54,267 nucleotides of DNA from Accumulibacter sp. (GTDB taxonomy: Bacteria; Pseudomonadota; Gammaproteobacteria; Burkholderiales; Rhodocyclaceae), in the NCBI RefSeq assembly GCF_023806635.1, contig NZ_JAMTDQ010000104.1:1-54267 (forward strand), written 5' to 3'. Shown here one piece after another: positions 27,904-38,327 of this stretch. A model generated the notes under the pieces. That model did no database searches. It was not told where the DNA came from and saw only the letters and a list, made by a program, of their open reading frames with translations. A program made the position numbers and the translations under genes. The first letter of the stretch is position 1, and every line of letters begins with the position of its first letter.

Positions 27904-28960
27904 CAACGAACTCCAGCGGCCACGCCGAAACGTGACACGTACCACGGCATCGCCGCCCGAACCCCCTCCTCGATCCGGTGGCTTGGAAAATAGCCAAGCA
28001 GACGCCTGGCCTTGGAAATGTCGGCGCGCGAGTGGCGCACGTCGCCTGGTCGGTAATCGCCATGCACCGGTCGCAAGTCGCGCACGTCGGGACAGAAGTC
28101 GAGCAAGGCCTCCCGCAGGACGTCGAACAGCCGGTTCAACGAAGTACGGTCGTCGACGGCGACGTTGTATACCTGATTCACTGCCGCCGCATCGTCGCTC
28201 GTCGCCGCCAGCAGGTTGGCCTGCACGGCATTGTCGACAAAGCAGAAGTCGCGACTGGTCTCGCCGTCACCGTTGATCGTCACGACATCGCCGAGCAGCA
28301 TCGCGCGCGTCCAGCGTGGGATGACCGCGGCGTAGGCCCCCTCGGGGTCCTGGCGCGCGCCGAAGACGTTGAAGTAGCGCAGGCCGACCGACGGCAGGCC
28401 ATAACAGCGCGCGAAGACGTCGGCGTACAACTCGTTGACCAGCTTGCTGACGGCGTACGGCGACAGCGGCCGGCCGATCTGTTCCTCGACCTTGGGCAAC
28501 GCCGGATGATCGCCGTAGGTCGAACTCGACGCCGCATAGACGAACCGCCGCACGCCGGCATCGCGGGCGGCGACGAGCATGTTGAGGAAACCGTCGACAT
28601 TGCTGGCATTGGTCGCCAACGGATTGGCCAACGAGCGCGGCACCGAACCGAGGGCCGCCTGGTGGAGGACGATCTCCACCCCGTGGCAGGCTTCACGGCA
28701 GGCGTCGAGGTCGCGTATGTCGGCCTCGATGAAGCGATGCCGGTGCCAGGCTTCGACGCCAACCAGCGACTGCACTTCGTCCAGGTTGCGCCGGTGGCCG
28801 GTCGCGAAGTTGTCCATCCCGACTACCGTCTGGCCCATACGGAGCAGGTTCTCGACGAGGTGCGAGCCGATGAAGCCGGCGCTTCCCGTCACCAGCCAGC
28901 GCGCCGGGCGCTGCCGCAACCGCTCAGCGAGCGACGACAACACCGGCGCCGCAGTAAAAC

Positions 28961-28964
<4 letters not shown>
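27903..28964 (-). CDS. tviC: UDP-N-acetylglucosamine/glucuronate 4-epimerase, TviC/WbpP type
   Basis: A 353-residue extended SDR enzyme. NAD-binding motif [12 protein letters not shown], Ser of the triad in [11 protein letters not shown], and YAVSK (Tyr and Lys). The extra N-terminal helix and the sequences [14 protein letters not shown] and [11 protein letters not shown] match the TviC/WbpP subgroup, which epimerises UDP-GlcNAcA/UDP-GlcNAc at C4 to the galacto form. The start is GTG at 28964, overlapping the tviB stop (GTGA). Together with TviB it should supply UDP-GalNAcA, a building block of Vi-like or acidic exopolysaccharide. Confidence 0.9.
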
Positions 28965-30241
<1,277 letters not shown>

Positions 30242-30294
30242 GAACACTCCATTCAGTTGGTTTTCCGCGCTGACTTCAGCAAGCCTCCGCTTGA

Positions 30295-33081
30295 CTACAG
30301 ACCCTTCTGCAGCTCCGCGACCTCTGCCTGCGCCGGGAACTTGTCGCCCAGCTTGGCGACCTCATCAAGCTGCTTCTTGGCTTCTCCCTTCTGGCCTGCC
30401 TTGATCAGCGCCCGCGCATAGTTGACGCGGATCACCGCTGCCTGCGGCGCCAGGTCCAGTGCCTGGCGGAACAGCTCGAGCGCCCGCTGCGTGTCGCCCT
30501 TTTCCATCAGCAGCACCGCCAGGGTATCCATCTGTGCCGGCTGGTTCGGTGCCAGCCTGTTCGCCTTCTCGGCATACTCCATGGCCTTCGGGTCCTTGGT
30601 CTGGGCGCCCACCCAGGCCAGATTGTTGAGCACGATCGCATTGTCCGGCTGCGCCTCGAGCAGCACGCGGTAGTGCCGGGCAGCAGTCGCATAATCCTTG
30701 CGTGCCGTCGCGTGGCCTGCCAGGTAGAAGCGGAAACGCGTGTCCTTGGCGTTCTCCTTGAGCCAGCCGGCGGCGAAGCTGTCCGCCTCGCTCAAGTTGC
30801 CGCTGCTGGCCAATGCGAGATGCAGCTTGGCTGCCACGTCGGGACCTCCAGCCTCCTTGAGCCCCAGACGGTAGGCGGCAATGGCTGCCGGCCAGTTCTT
30901 CAGCGCAGCCTGCGCGTCGCCCTCGAAGAGATAACCGATCGCCTCCTTCGGCCGCTGCTTCTGGACCTCCTTCGCCACCGCAATGGCTTCGGCCGCCCGC
31001 CCGGCATCGAGCTCGAGCATCATGATCCCGCGCTGTGCCTCGAGCGAATTCGGCTGCACCTGCAGCGCCTTCCTGAGGTTTTCCAGGGCAGCTGGCTTGT
31101 TCTTGGCCGCCACCTCGATCTCTGCCATGCGCAGATAGGGCAGCGGCAGATCGGGTTTCAGGGCCGCCAGTTTGCCATAGGTCGCCAGCGCCTGATTGTA
31201 GTCCTGCGCCGCCTGCTGCGCGCGTCCGGCCGCGTCGAGGATCTCCGGCCGCTCGGGCAAGGCGGCGACCGCGTCCTGTCCGGCTGCCAACGCACTCTTG
31301 ACCTCGTTCTTGCCCAGATACAAGCCGATCAGCGCCAGTCGTGGTGCGGGCTCCTGCGGATTCGCGGCGATCGCACGGTTGATCAGGGTGGCGACTTCCT
31401 CGGTCTTGCCCCCGGTTCTCGAGCGCAGTTCCGCCAGGGCGAGATATCCCTGCGTACTCTTCGGATCCTTGGCGACAACCGCCTCGAAGCGCTTCTTCGC
31501 CTCCTCGGGTTTCTTGTCCGCCATGTCCAGGCTGGCCAGGTTCGCCGCCGCCGGGAAGTAGGCGGCGTTCAGTGCGAGTGCCTGCTCGAAACTCTTGCGG
31601 GCGCCCGCCACATCGCGCTTGCCAAGCAGCGCCGTGCCGCGCAGGTTGTGCACCAGCGGGTTCTCGGGCTGCTTCTTCTCCAGGGCGGCGATCGCCTTCA
31701 ACGCCGGGTCGAACGCCCGCCGTTGCAGATGCGCCGTGATCAGCGCCAGATCGGCGCGATTGCCGGGGTCTGCGGCAGCCACCTGTTCGAGGTCGCGGAA
31801 GGCCGTGTCGGTGTCGCCCCGGGCCAGATTGACCATCGCCAGCGAAGTCCGCTTGCCGGCATTCTGCGGATCGAGCGCCGCCGCCTTGGCGAAATACTCG
31901 CCGGCCTTTTCGACTTGGCCATTCTGCAGGAACACCTGTCCGGCCAGTGCCAGCATGTTTGAATCCTTGTCGATCTTGCCGAGAACCGGCTCGATCAGCG
32001 CCAGGGCCTTCGCCGGCTTGCCGTCACGCAGGTAACTGGCAATCAACACGCGGCGGGCAATGCCGAGTTCGGGTGTCTTCGGCAGCGCCTTCAGGAGGTA
32101 GTCCTCGGCCTGCGGGTAGGACTTGAGTTCGTATTCGATGAGGCCGGCCAGTTGCAGACCGAGCGGGTTTTCCGGAACGACGCGCAACATCAGCAGGATG
32201 GCGTCCCGGGCGGCGGGATAGTCCTTCTTCTGGTAGGCCAGCATGGCCGTCAGGTAGTGCGTCTGCGGATGATTGGCGGCGAACTGCTTGATCGTCGTCA
32301 GCTGCTGCGCGGCCGCATCGAGCTGATTCTCGGCCAGTTGCTGGCGCATGATCGCAGCGTGCCCCGCCAGATAGTCCGGCTTGACTTCGACCGCCTTGCG
32401 ATAGGCTGCCATCGCCCCCGCACCGTCGCCCTGAGCCTGCAGCAGATCACCCTTGAGCTGCCAGGCTTCGTACAACCTGGGCGAATCCTGCAGTCCGCGG
32501 TCAAGTATCGCCAGCGCTCCGGGCAGGTCGCCGCCGGTGGCTTTGAGCCGTGCCTCGCCGATCAGTGCCGGCGCATAGCCCGGCTGCGCCGCCAACGCCG
32601 CGGCATAGGCTGCCTCCGCCTGCTGCGGCTTGTCCTGCAACAGATAGGCCTGGCCAATCGACGTCTGCAGGTCCGCCCTCGCCTCGGCGGTCGCCAACGG
32701 GGCGTTGGCCAGATCCTTGATCACCTTCTCCGCCTGGCCCATCATCAGCAGTGTGCGGGCCAGCAGGGGGGTGATCTGTTCGACCGAGTAGTTGAGTTCC
32801 TGCGCCTTGCGCAACTCGACCTCGGCACCAGCCGGATCGCCACCCGCAAGCAGCGCCTTGGCCAGCAGAAAACGGGCTTCGGCGAGTTGCTGATCCTGCT
32901 GCAAGGCGTTCTTGAGCTGGATCACCGCCGTCTTGTGGTCGTTCTTCTGCAGTGCTTCCTTCGCCTGATTCAACAGATCCGCGGGCTTCTCGCCACCACC
33001 GCAGCCCAGCAGGAGCAGAGTGGCGAGCAGTGCCGAGGCGGTCGCCTTGCGCAGCGCAGGCACGGAGTTACGAGTATTCAT
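30295..33081 (-). CDS. prsT: PEP-CTERM/XrtA system TPR-repeat lipoprotein PrsT
   Basis: A 928-residue protein built almost entirely of TPR repeats after a lipoprotein signal (LLATLLLLGC, C27 lipidated). It starts the mature chain with GGGEKPADLLNQAKEALQ, the PrsT pattern. Repeats of about 34 residues with A-P-x-n helices run to the C-terminus. PrsT proteins accompany exosortase-linked exopolysaccharide loci and are thought to scaffold polysaccharide assembly or export in the periplasm. GGGGGA lies about 6 bases before the ATG at 33081. It follows prsR by 52 bases. Confidence 0.95.
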   Translation of the reverse strand: MNTRNSVPALRKATASALLATLLLLGCGGGEKPADLLNQAKEALQKNDHKTAVIQLKNALQQDQQLAEARFLLAKALLAGGDPAGAEVELRKAQELNYSVEQITPLLARTLLMMGQAEKVIKDLANAPLATAEARADLQTSIGQAYLLQDKPQQAEAAYAAALAAQPGYAPALIGEARLKATGGDLPGALAILDRGLQDSPRLYEAWQLKGDLLQAQGDGAGAMAAYRKAVEVKPDYLAGHAAIMRQQLAENQLDAAAQQLTTIKQFAANHPQTHYLTAMLAYQKKDYPAARDAILLMLRVVPENPLGLQLAGLIEYELKSYPQAEDYLLKALPKTPELGIARRVLIASYLRDGKPAKALALIEPVLGKIDKDSNMLALAGQVFLQNGQVEKAGEYFAKAAALDPQNAGKRTSLAMVNLARGDTDTAFRDLEQVAAADPGNRADLALITAHLQRRAFDPALKAIAALEKKQPENPLVHNLRGTALLGKRDVAGARKSFEQALALNAAYFPAAANLASLDMADKKPEEAKKRFEAVVAKDPKSTQGYLALAELRSRTGGKTEEVATLINRAIAANPQEPAPRLALIGLYLGKNEVKSALAAGQDAVAALPERPEILDAAGRAQQAAQDYNQALATYGKLAALKPDLPLPYLRMAEIEVAAKNKPAALENLRKALQVQPNSLEAQRGIMMLELDAGRAAEAIAVAKEVQKQRPKEAIGYLFEGDAQAALKNWPAAIAAYRLGLKEAGGPDVAAKLHLALASSGNLSEADSFAAGWLKENAKDTRFRFYLAGHATARKDYATAARHYRVLLEAQPDNAIVLNNLAWVGAQTKDPKAMEYAEKANRLAPNQPAQMDTLAVLLMEKGDTQRALELFRQALDLAPQAAVIRVNYARALIKAGQKGEAKKQLDEVAKLGDKFPAQAEVAELQKGL

Positions 33082-33133
33082 CAAAATCCCCCTGTGTCGA
33101 AAAGCTTGCCCGAAAAACATCCAGCTGAAGGCC

Positions 33134-34492
33134 TCACTTGAGCCCAAACCTGTGCATCATATCGTACAGCGTCGGGCGGCTGACACCGAGCAGTTCGGCA
33201 GCCTTGACGACATTGCCGTCGGCGCGCGCCAGAGCGGCGATCGTCACCCGTTTCTCGGCCTCGTCACGCGCGTTGCGCAGGTCGAGCACTGTTTCCTCGG
33301 CCTGTGTCGCGCCACCGAGGCCGATGTCGGCGGCAGTGATCTGATTGCCATCAGCCATGATCACCGCCCGCTTGATGCAGTTCTCGAGTTCCCGAACGTT
33401 CCCCGGCCAGGCGTGGGCCTCGATCACACGCAGCGCATCCTCGCGCAGGCTCATGGCACCGCGAGCGTTCTCGGCGGCGAAACGCCGCACGAAGACGTGT
33501 GCCAGCAGCGCGGCGTCGCCCGTCCGGGCACGCAGCGGCGGTATGTTCACGACAATCTCCGCCAAGCGGTAATACAGATCTTCGCGGAAACGACCCTCGC
33601 TGATCAGGTTCTGCAGATTCTGGTGCGTGGCGCAGACGATCCGTACATTGACCGGAATCTCGTTCCGCCCGCCAATCCTCTCGATCACCCGCTCCTGCAG
33701 GAAGCGCAGCAGCTTCGCCTGCAGGTTGTGCGGCAGATCGCCGATCTCGTCGAGCATCAGCGTGCCGTTGTTGGCCGTCTCGATCTTGCCCGGCGTCGTC
33801 TTGCCGGCACCGGTGAAGGCGCCCTTCTCGTAGCCGAAGAGTTCGCTTTCGAGCAGGTTGTCGGGAATCGCCGCGCAGTTGATGGCGACGAAGCGTTCGC
33901 GACGCCTCGGTGACGACTCGTGCAGACCACGCGCGAGAAGCTCCTTGCCGGTACCGCTTTCGCCGAGCAGCAGCACGGTCGCGTCGGTGACGCCGACGCG
34001 TTCGATCGTCCGGCAAACGCGCAGCAAATCCGGGTCACGGGTGATCATTCCCGACATCGCATCCGGCTGCTGCATCGCCTGCAGCCGCTCATTCTCCTTC
34101 TGCAGTTCGTGCAGCCGGTATGCCCGCTGGATCGTCAGGCCGAGCAGGTCGACCTCGAAGGGCTTGGCGAAGAAATCATAGGCACCGAGGGCGATCGCCC
34201 GCAGGGCGTTCGCGCGGTCGTTCTGGCCGGTCAGCACGATGACCTTGGTATCGGGTGCGAAGCTCAGAATCTCCTCGAGCAGCTTGAAGCCCTCCGACAC
34301 CGAGTCCGGGTCAGGCGGCAGACCCAGATCCATCGTCACCACCGGCGGCTGGTAACGGCGCATCAGTTGCATCGCCGTCTCGCGGTCGTCGGCGCCCAAG
34401 GTCTCATACTGATCGAAGGCCCAACGGATCTGCTTCTGCAGTGCGCGGTCATCCTCGACGATCAGCAGGTGCGGCAATTTTGCAGCGCTCAT
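33134..34492 (-). CDS. prsR: PrsR sigma-54-dependent response regulator of the PEP-CTERM/EPS system
   Basis: A 452-residue NtrC-type activator. Receiver domain with D55 as phospho-acceptor (VVTMDLGLPPD). The AAA+ domain has Walker A GESGTGKE (177-184) and the sigma-54 contact loop GAFTGA (224-229), then a FREDLYYRL block. A Fis-type helix-turn-helix (NVVKAAELLGVSRPTLYDMM) closes it. It is paired with PrsK, whose stop overlaps its start (ATGA). PrsR is known to control EPS and PEP-CTERM genes through sigma-54 promoters. I did not find a convincing GG-N10-GC promoter in the nearby intergenic gaps. Confidence 0.95.
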   Translation of the reverse strand: MSAAKLPHLLIVEDDRALQKQIRWAFDQYETLGADDRETAMQLMRRYQPPVVTMDLGLPPDPDSVSEGFKLLEEILSFAPDTKVIVLTGQNDRANALRAIALGAYDFFAKPFEVDLLGLTIQRAYRLHELQKENERLQAMQQPDAMSGMITRDPDLLRVCRTIERVGVTDATVLLLGESGTGKELLARGLHESSPRRRERFVAINCAAIPDNLLESELFGYEKGAFTGAGKTTPGKIETANNGTLMLDEIGDLPHNLQAKLLRFLQERVIERIGGRNEIPVNVRIVCATHQNLQNLISEGRFREDLYYRLAEIVVNIPPLRARTGDAALLAHVFVRRFAAENARGAMSLREDALRVIEAHAWPGNVRELENCIKRAVIMADGNQITAADIGLGGATQAEETVLDLRNARDEAEKRVTIAALARADGNVVKAAELLGVSRPTLYDMMHRFGLK

Positions 34493-36603
34493 TCCTGTTT
34501 CCCCGACAATTCATCCGACTTCAGTGCCTTGCCCGCCTCGAACAGCGGCAGCAAGAGGTCCACCTGAGTGCCCACGTCGACCGCGCTGTCCACCGAGACC
34601 CTGCCGCCCAGTTCATGGACGTACTGGAAGCTCTCATAGGCGCCAATTCCCATTCCCGTCGGCTTGGTCGTCTGGAACGGCTTGAAAAGCCGTTCACGAA
34701 CGAACTCGGGACTCATCCCGTGCCCCGTGTCGCCGACCTCGACGAGAGCCTGTGTTCCCTGGCGGGCCATCCGGACCCAGACGCGGCCGCCACTTTCGGT
34801 GGCGTCGAGCGCGTTCTGCACCAGGTGGCCGATGACCCGCTCGATGCGATCCTCGTGACCGCGCGCCAGCAGCTTCTCCTCGATGGTCAACTCGACCTCG
34901 CGCCCCTGACCCGACTTGGCCGTCTGTATGCGCCGCAGGACATCCGCCAGATCGATGCCGCGCGGCCCGTCGAGTGGCGTCGTTCCCTGCCGCAACTGCA
35001 TCATCAGCTGCCGCATGCGCTCGACGGAGTGCTCGACGGTCATCAGCATGTCTTTCTGGAACTCCGGATTGTCACGGTGACGTTCGGCGTTCTTCAGCAT
35101 CAGCGAGAGCTGGGCGATGATGTTCTTCAGGTCATGGACGACGAAAGCCGACATCCGGTTGAAGGAATCGAACTTGCGTACCTCGAGAAGCGCTTCGCTC
35201 GCCTGCATCTGACCGAGGAAGGCACCAGCCTGCCTGGCCGCCGTCTTCAGGAGGTCGTTCACCTCCCAATTGACGTCGATGCGCGTGCGGGCCGTCGCCA
35301 GCACGACGAAGGCGATCAACTCGCTGCCGGTGGTCAGCGGCACCACCAGCCAGGCGTTCGGCACCTCGACCAACCACGACGGGAGCACGAGCCCGTCGTA
35401 GCGGCGCGGCAGCGAGCGATACTCTTCGAGGTTGATCACCCAACCGCTGTCGAGCAGAAAGCGGCAGAGCGGGCTGTCGGCGTCCTCGGTGGCCGCCGAG
35501 GCAGGCATGTTCCAGAATGCCGCCTGGGCAAGGAAGCGGCCAGAGGGATCCTTCAACCAGAGCGCACCGCTTGGGCTCTCGACCATGTCGGCCAAGCCAC
35601 GAACCACGTGCCGGCCCAGACCCGCAAAGCCGCCCTGAGCAGACAACGTGGCGGTGAAACGCAACCACTCCTCGCGGTAATCGTAGCGGTAGCTGAAGAA
35701 GTGCTTGCCGACCTGCACGCGCAGGCGCGCGCGCATCGAGCCGGAGAAGGTCAGCGCGACCAGCACCAGCAGGGCAGCGAAAAGCAGCGCCAGTTGCAGG
35801 GCACGCCCCCACTCGCCACCGAAGAAGCGCACGTAGTAACCGGCAGCTGCCATGAAGAGCAGGTAGGTGCCAACGATCAGCAAGGTCGCCGACTGCAGGA
35901 CCGCACGCTGCGACATCACCAGGCGCCGCTTCCAGTCGTGGCTGCGGATTGCGGACAGGGCCACCAGCGGCAGAGCGATCGCGTGGGCGAAGCCGCGGAT
36001 GCTGAAGGCGTCGGCATCGATGCGATTGAACAGCAAGGCGTCCGAGTAGACGTAGAGGTCGAACAGGAAGACGCCCCCCAAGCCCAGACACAACGGCTTG
36101 ATGCTCCAGCGGAAATCCGGCGAGACGTTGCGGAAGAGACGCTCGACCAGGACCAGACCGAAGACGCTCATCGCCAGCGAGGCAAACAGCGCCAGCCTTG
36201 CCGACGAGCCGACGACGTCGACACCGAAGACGGCCATCGCCTGCACGACGAAGCCGCACGCCACCAGCAGCCCGGCAATCGCACTCAGCCATCCGATGCC
36301 AGCCGTCGGCGCAGCACCTTCGGCAGGAGACTCCGGGCGCATCAGCATGATCAGGAAGAGATACCAGCCGCCGAAGCGCAGCACGTCGGCCAACAGGTTG
36401 CCGGCGAGAAAGATCCCCTGGCCGGTGAGCGCGAAGGCCAGCCCCAGCATCCCCCAGACGGTGCACAGGGCGACCGCCAGGAACATCGCGCCGCTGCGAC
36501 TGCTGTTTCGCCGGCCGGACGCCAGGTAAAGCGTCAGCAGCGCCGCCAGCACGCCCGCCAAGCCATAGCTCCAAGCCGAGATGATTGCCATCTTGCTGTC
36601 CAT
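34489..36603 (-). CDS. prsK: PrsK histidine kinase of the PEP-CTERM/EPS system
   Basis: A 704-residue sensor kinase. The N-terminal third holds about eight to nine TM helices. A GAF-like domain (about 320-470) follows, then a coiled helix and the phospho-acceptor His in VVHDLKNIIAQLSLML (the unusual HDLKN box of PrsK). The HATPase domain has NALDATESGGRVWV and a GHGMSPEFV motif. I set the start at the ATG at 36603 with GAGGA 13 bases upstream; the ATG four codons later is an alternative. It phosphorylates PrsR and probably senses envelope or biofilm state, which is an inference. Confidence 0.93.
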   Translation of the reverse strand: MDSKMAIISAWSYGLAGVLAALLTLYLASGRRNSSRSGAMFLAVALCTVWGMLGLAFALTGQGIFLAGNLLADVLRFGGWYLFLIMLMRPESPAEGAAPTAGIGWLSAIAGLLVACGFVVQAMAVFGVDVVGSSARLALFASLAMSVFGLVLVERLFRNVSPDFRWSIKPLCLGLGGVFLFDLYVYSDALLFNRIDADAFSIRGFAHAIALPLVALSAIRSHDWKRRLVMSQRAVLQSATLLIVGTYLLFMAAAGYYVRFFGGEWGRALQLALLFAALLVLVALTFSGSMRARLRVQVGKHFFSYRYDYREEWLRFTATLSAQGGFAGLGRHVVRGLADMVESPSGALWLKDPSGRFLAQAAFWNMPASAATEDADSPLCRFLLDSGWVINLEEYRSLPRRYDGLVLPSWLVEVPNAWLVVPLTTGSELIAFVVLATARTRIDVNWEVNDLLKTAARQAGAFLGQMQASEALLEVRKFDSFNRMSAFVVHDLKNIIAQLSLMLKNAERHRDNPEFQKDMLMTVEHSVERMRQLMMQLRQGTTPLDGPRGIDLADVLRRIQTAKSGQGREVELTIEEKLLARGHEDRIERVIGHLVQNALDATESGGRVWVRMARQGTQALVEVGDTGHGMSPEFVRERLFKPFQTTKPTGMGIGAYESFQYVHELGGRVSVDSAVDVGTQVDLLLPLFEAGKALKSDELSGKQE

Positions 36604-36658
36604 CAGCGCCCGTAGTCCTCGTCGGTCGAAAGCAGCAACCGGAGCGGCAGTTGCCCGG

Positions 36659-38041
36659 TCAGCGGGCACCCTTGCCGGTCAGGACCACTCCGACGGTATG
36701 AAAAAGGATCACTATATCAAGGAAAAGGGTGTGATTCTTGACGTAGTACAGATCGTACTGCAGCTTCTGGACCGAATCCTCGATCGTCGACCCGTACTGG
36801 TAACTGACCTGTGCCCAGCCGGTGAGGCCGGGCTTGACACTGTGGCGCACGGCGTAGAATGGGATGTCGCGCGTCAGCTGGTCAACGAAGTAGGGGCGTT
36901 CGGGACGCGGTCCGACCATGCTCATGTCACCGGTCAGTACATTGTAGAGCTGCGGCAACTCGTCGATGCGCAGCTTGCGGATGATGCGGCCGACGCGTGT
37001 CACCCGATCATCGTCGGTGGCTGCCCAGCGCGGCTTGCCGTCGCTCTCGGCGTCGTTGCACATGCTGCGGAACTTGATCACATCAAAGAGGCGGCCATCG
37101 AGGCCAACCCGCTCCTGGCGATAGAACACCGGGAACCCGTCCTCGAACACGATGAGGATCGCCGTCACGAGCATCACCGGCAGCGCCAGCAACAGCAGGA
37201 CCAGCGCAACCAGGATGTCGAAGGCCCGCTTGAAGAACGTCCGCCGCCAGGTCTGCCGGAAACCGTCGCCGAAGATCATCCAGCCGACGCGCAGCGAATC
37301 CAGGCGCAGTTGCCCAAGCGCACGTTCGAAGTAAGTGGCGAGATCGAGCACCTTGACCCCGGACAGCTTGCAGTCGAGGAGTTCGCGCAAGGGCAGCGCA
37401 CCCCCGCGGCGTTCGCGAACGGCAACGATGATCTCGTCAACCTTCAGCGAGTGCGCCGTATCCGAAAGCGACATCGCCTGCGAGAGGACCACCTGTGACG
37501 GAACGACCACCTCGGGATCGTTCGAGCTGGGATAGAAGCCGACGATCTGGATGTCGGGATCCGATTTGGCAAGCACGCGACCGACGTTCTCGGCTTCTTC
37601 GCCCGCGCCAAAGACCAGCACACGGTGGCGCAGCAACGACCCGGGCAGGCTGTGTGCCCCGTGGACACGCCGTACGAGGGTCGCAAACAGCGCCGCCAGT
37701 CCGGAGAGAAGCATGAAACCACGGTCCACATCGGAGATCGCCAGCAACGAAAAGACCACGTACGCCAGCGGAATCGCCAGATAGAGCGAAAGCACGGCGC
37801 GGGCACGGGTCTCCGCCAGCGTCCGGCTGTGTACGCGCTGGTACATGCCCAGCCAGGAATTCAGGACGATCATCGTCAGGGCGAAGATGATCGCGTAGAA
37901 GACGATCCTGTCGAGTTCCAGGTTCGCCCCGCCGCCAAGCCAGACGGCGGCGAGAACCACACAAACGACCGGGAACATCAGATCGACGGCAACCTGGGCG
38001 ACAGTCTTCCGGTGAAACCAATGATTGAACACCTTGATCAC
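36659..38041 (-). CDS. Undecaprenyl-phosphate sugar phosphotransferase (EpsB/WcaJ type, XrtA-associated)
   Basis: A 460-residue initiating transferase that moves a hexose-1-phosphate onto undecaprenyl phosphate. Four N-terminal TM helices, a CoA-binding-like domain (VLVFGAGEEAENVGRVL), and a C-terminal catalytic domain with KRAFDILVALVLLL, LFDVIKFRSM and LRIDELPQLYNVLTGDMSM then VGPRPERPYF. The N-terminal VIKVFNHWFHRKT marks the exosortase-system subgroup. The start is GTG at 38041 with AGGGGGT about 7 bases upstream. It lies 55 bases before prsK and heads the prs/tvi run; 286 AT-rich bases precede it. Confidence 0.92.
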   Translation of the reverse strand: MIKVFNHWFHRKTVAQVAVDLMFPVVCVVLAAVWLGGGANLELDRIVFYAIIFALTMIVLNSWLGMYQRVHSRTLAETRARAVLSLYLAIPLAYVVFSLLAISDVDRGFMLLSGLAALFATLVRRVHGAHSLPGSLLRHRVLVFGAGEEAENVGRVLAKSDPDIQIVGFYPSSNDPEVVVPSQVVLSQAMSLSDTAHSLKVDEIIVAVRERRGGALPLRELLDCKLSGVKVLDLATYFERALGQLRLDSLRVGWMIFGDGFRQTWRRTFFKRAFDILVALVLLLLALPVMLVTAILIVFEDGFPVFYRQERVGLDGRLFDVIKFRSMCNDAESDGKPRWAATDDDRVTRVGRIIRKLRIDELPQLYNVLTGDMSMVGPRPERPYFVDQLTRDIPFYAVRHSVKPGLTGWAQVSYQYGSTIEDSVQKLQYDLYYVKNHTLFLDIVILFHTVGVVLTGKGAR

Positions 38042-38327
38042 GATAGACCCCCTGCAAGCATGAACATCGCCCCGCGTGCGCCGTTGAGAAGCGAATCCAC
38101 CCGTGCCCTCCCGCTGCTTCATCGGCAGGGCGCGGCGAAACGCATGACACGAAGGCTATCAGCGCGGCGAACGGGTGACCGTGACCTAATGCACAGGCCG
38201 CTGAGAATCGGGCAGCGAAGACCCGCCACCCTGCTTGGAGACCATCGAGAAACCACCTTGAAGCATCGACATAATCATCTGATAAAATTGCAAGTTATTG
38301 ATATTGCTCGGTTGCTTGACAAGGTGA
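38042..38327 (-). promoter_or_regulatory. AT-rich leader before the polysaccharide operon
   Basis: A 286-base gap that is markedly AT-rich from about 38240 to 38335. On the minus strand TATAAT occurs at 38332-38327, overlapping the previous stop codon, without a clear -35. An ORF of 30 codons (38275-38183) starts ATGATTATG and encodes a Gly/Ser-rich peptide, with no ribosome site. The composition break and size suggest a regulatory leader, but no known riboswitch or sigma-54 element was recognised. Confidence 0.45.

Noticed and set aside
33082-33133. Possible sigma-54 promoter for prsT
   Set aside because: No GG-N10-GC pair with TGGCAC/TTGCA character is present in the 52-base gap.
34441-36615. 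Long plus-strand open frame opposite prsK
   Set aside because: It mirrors the histidine kinase and has Gln/Arg-rich low-complexity content.
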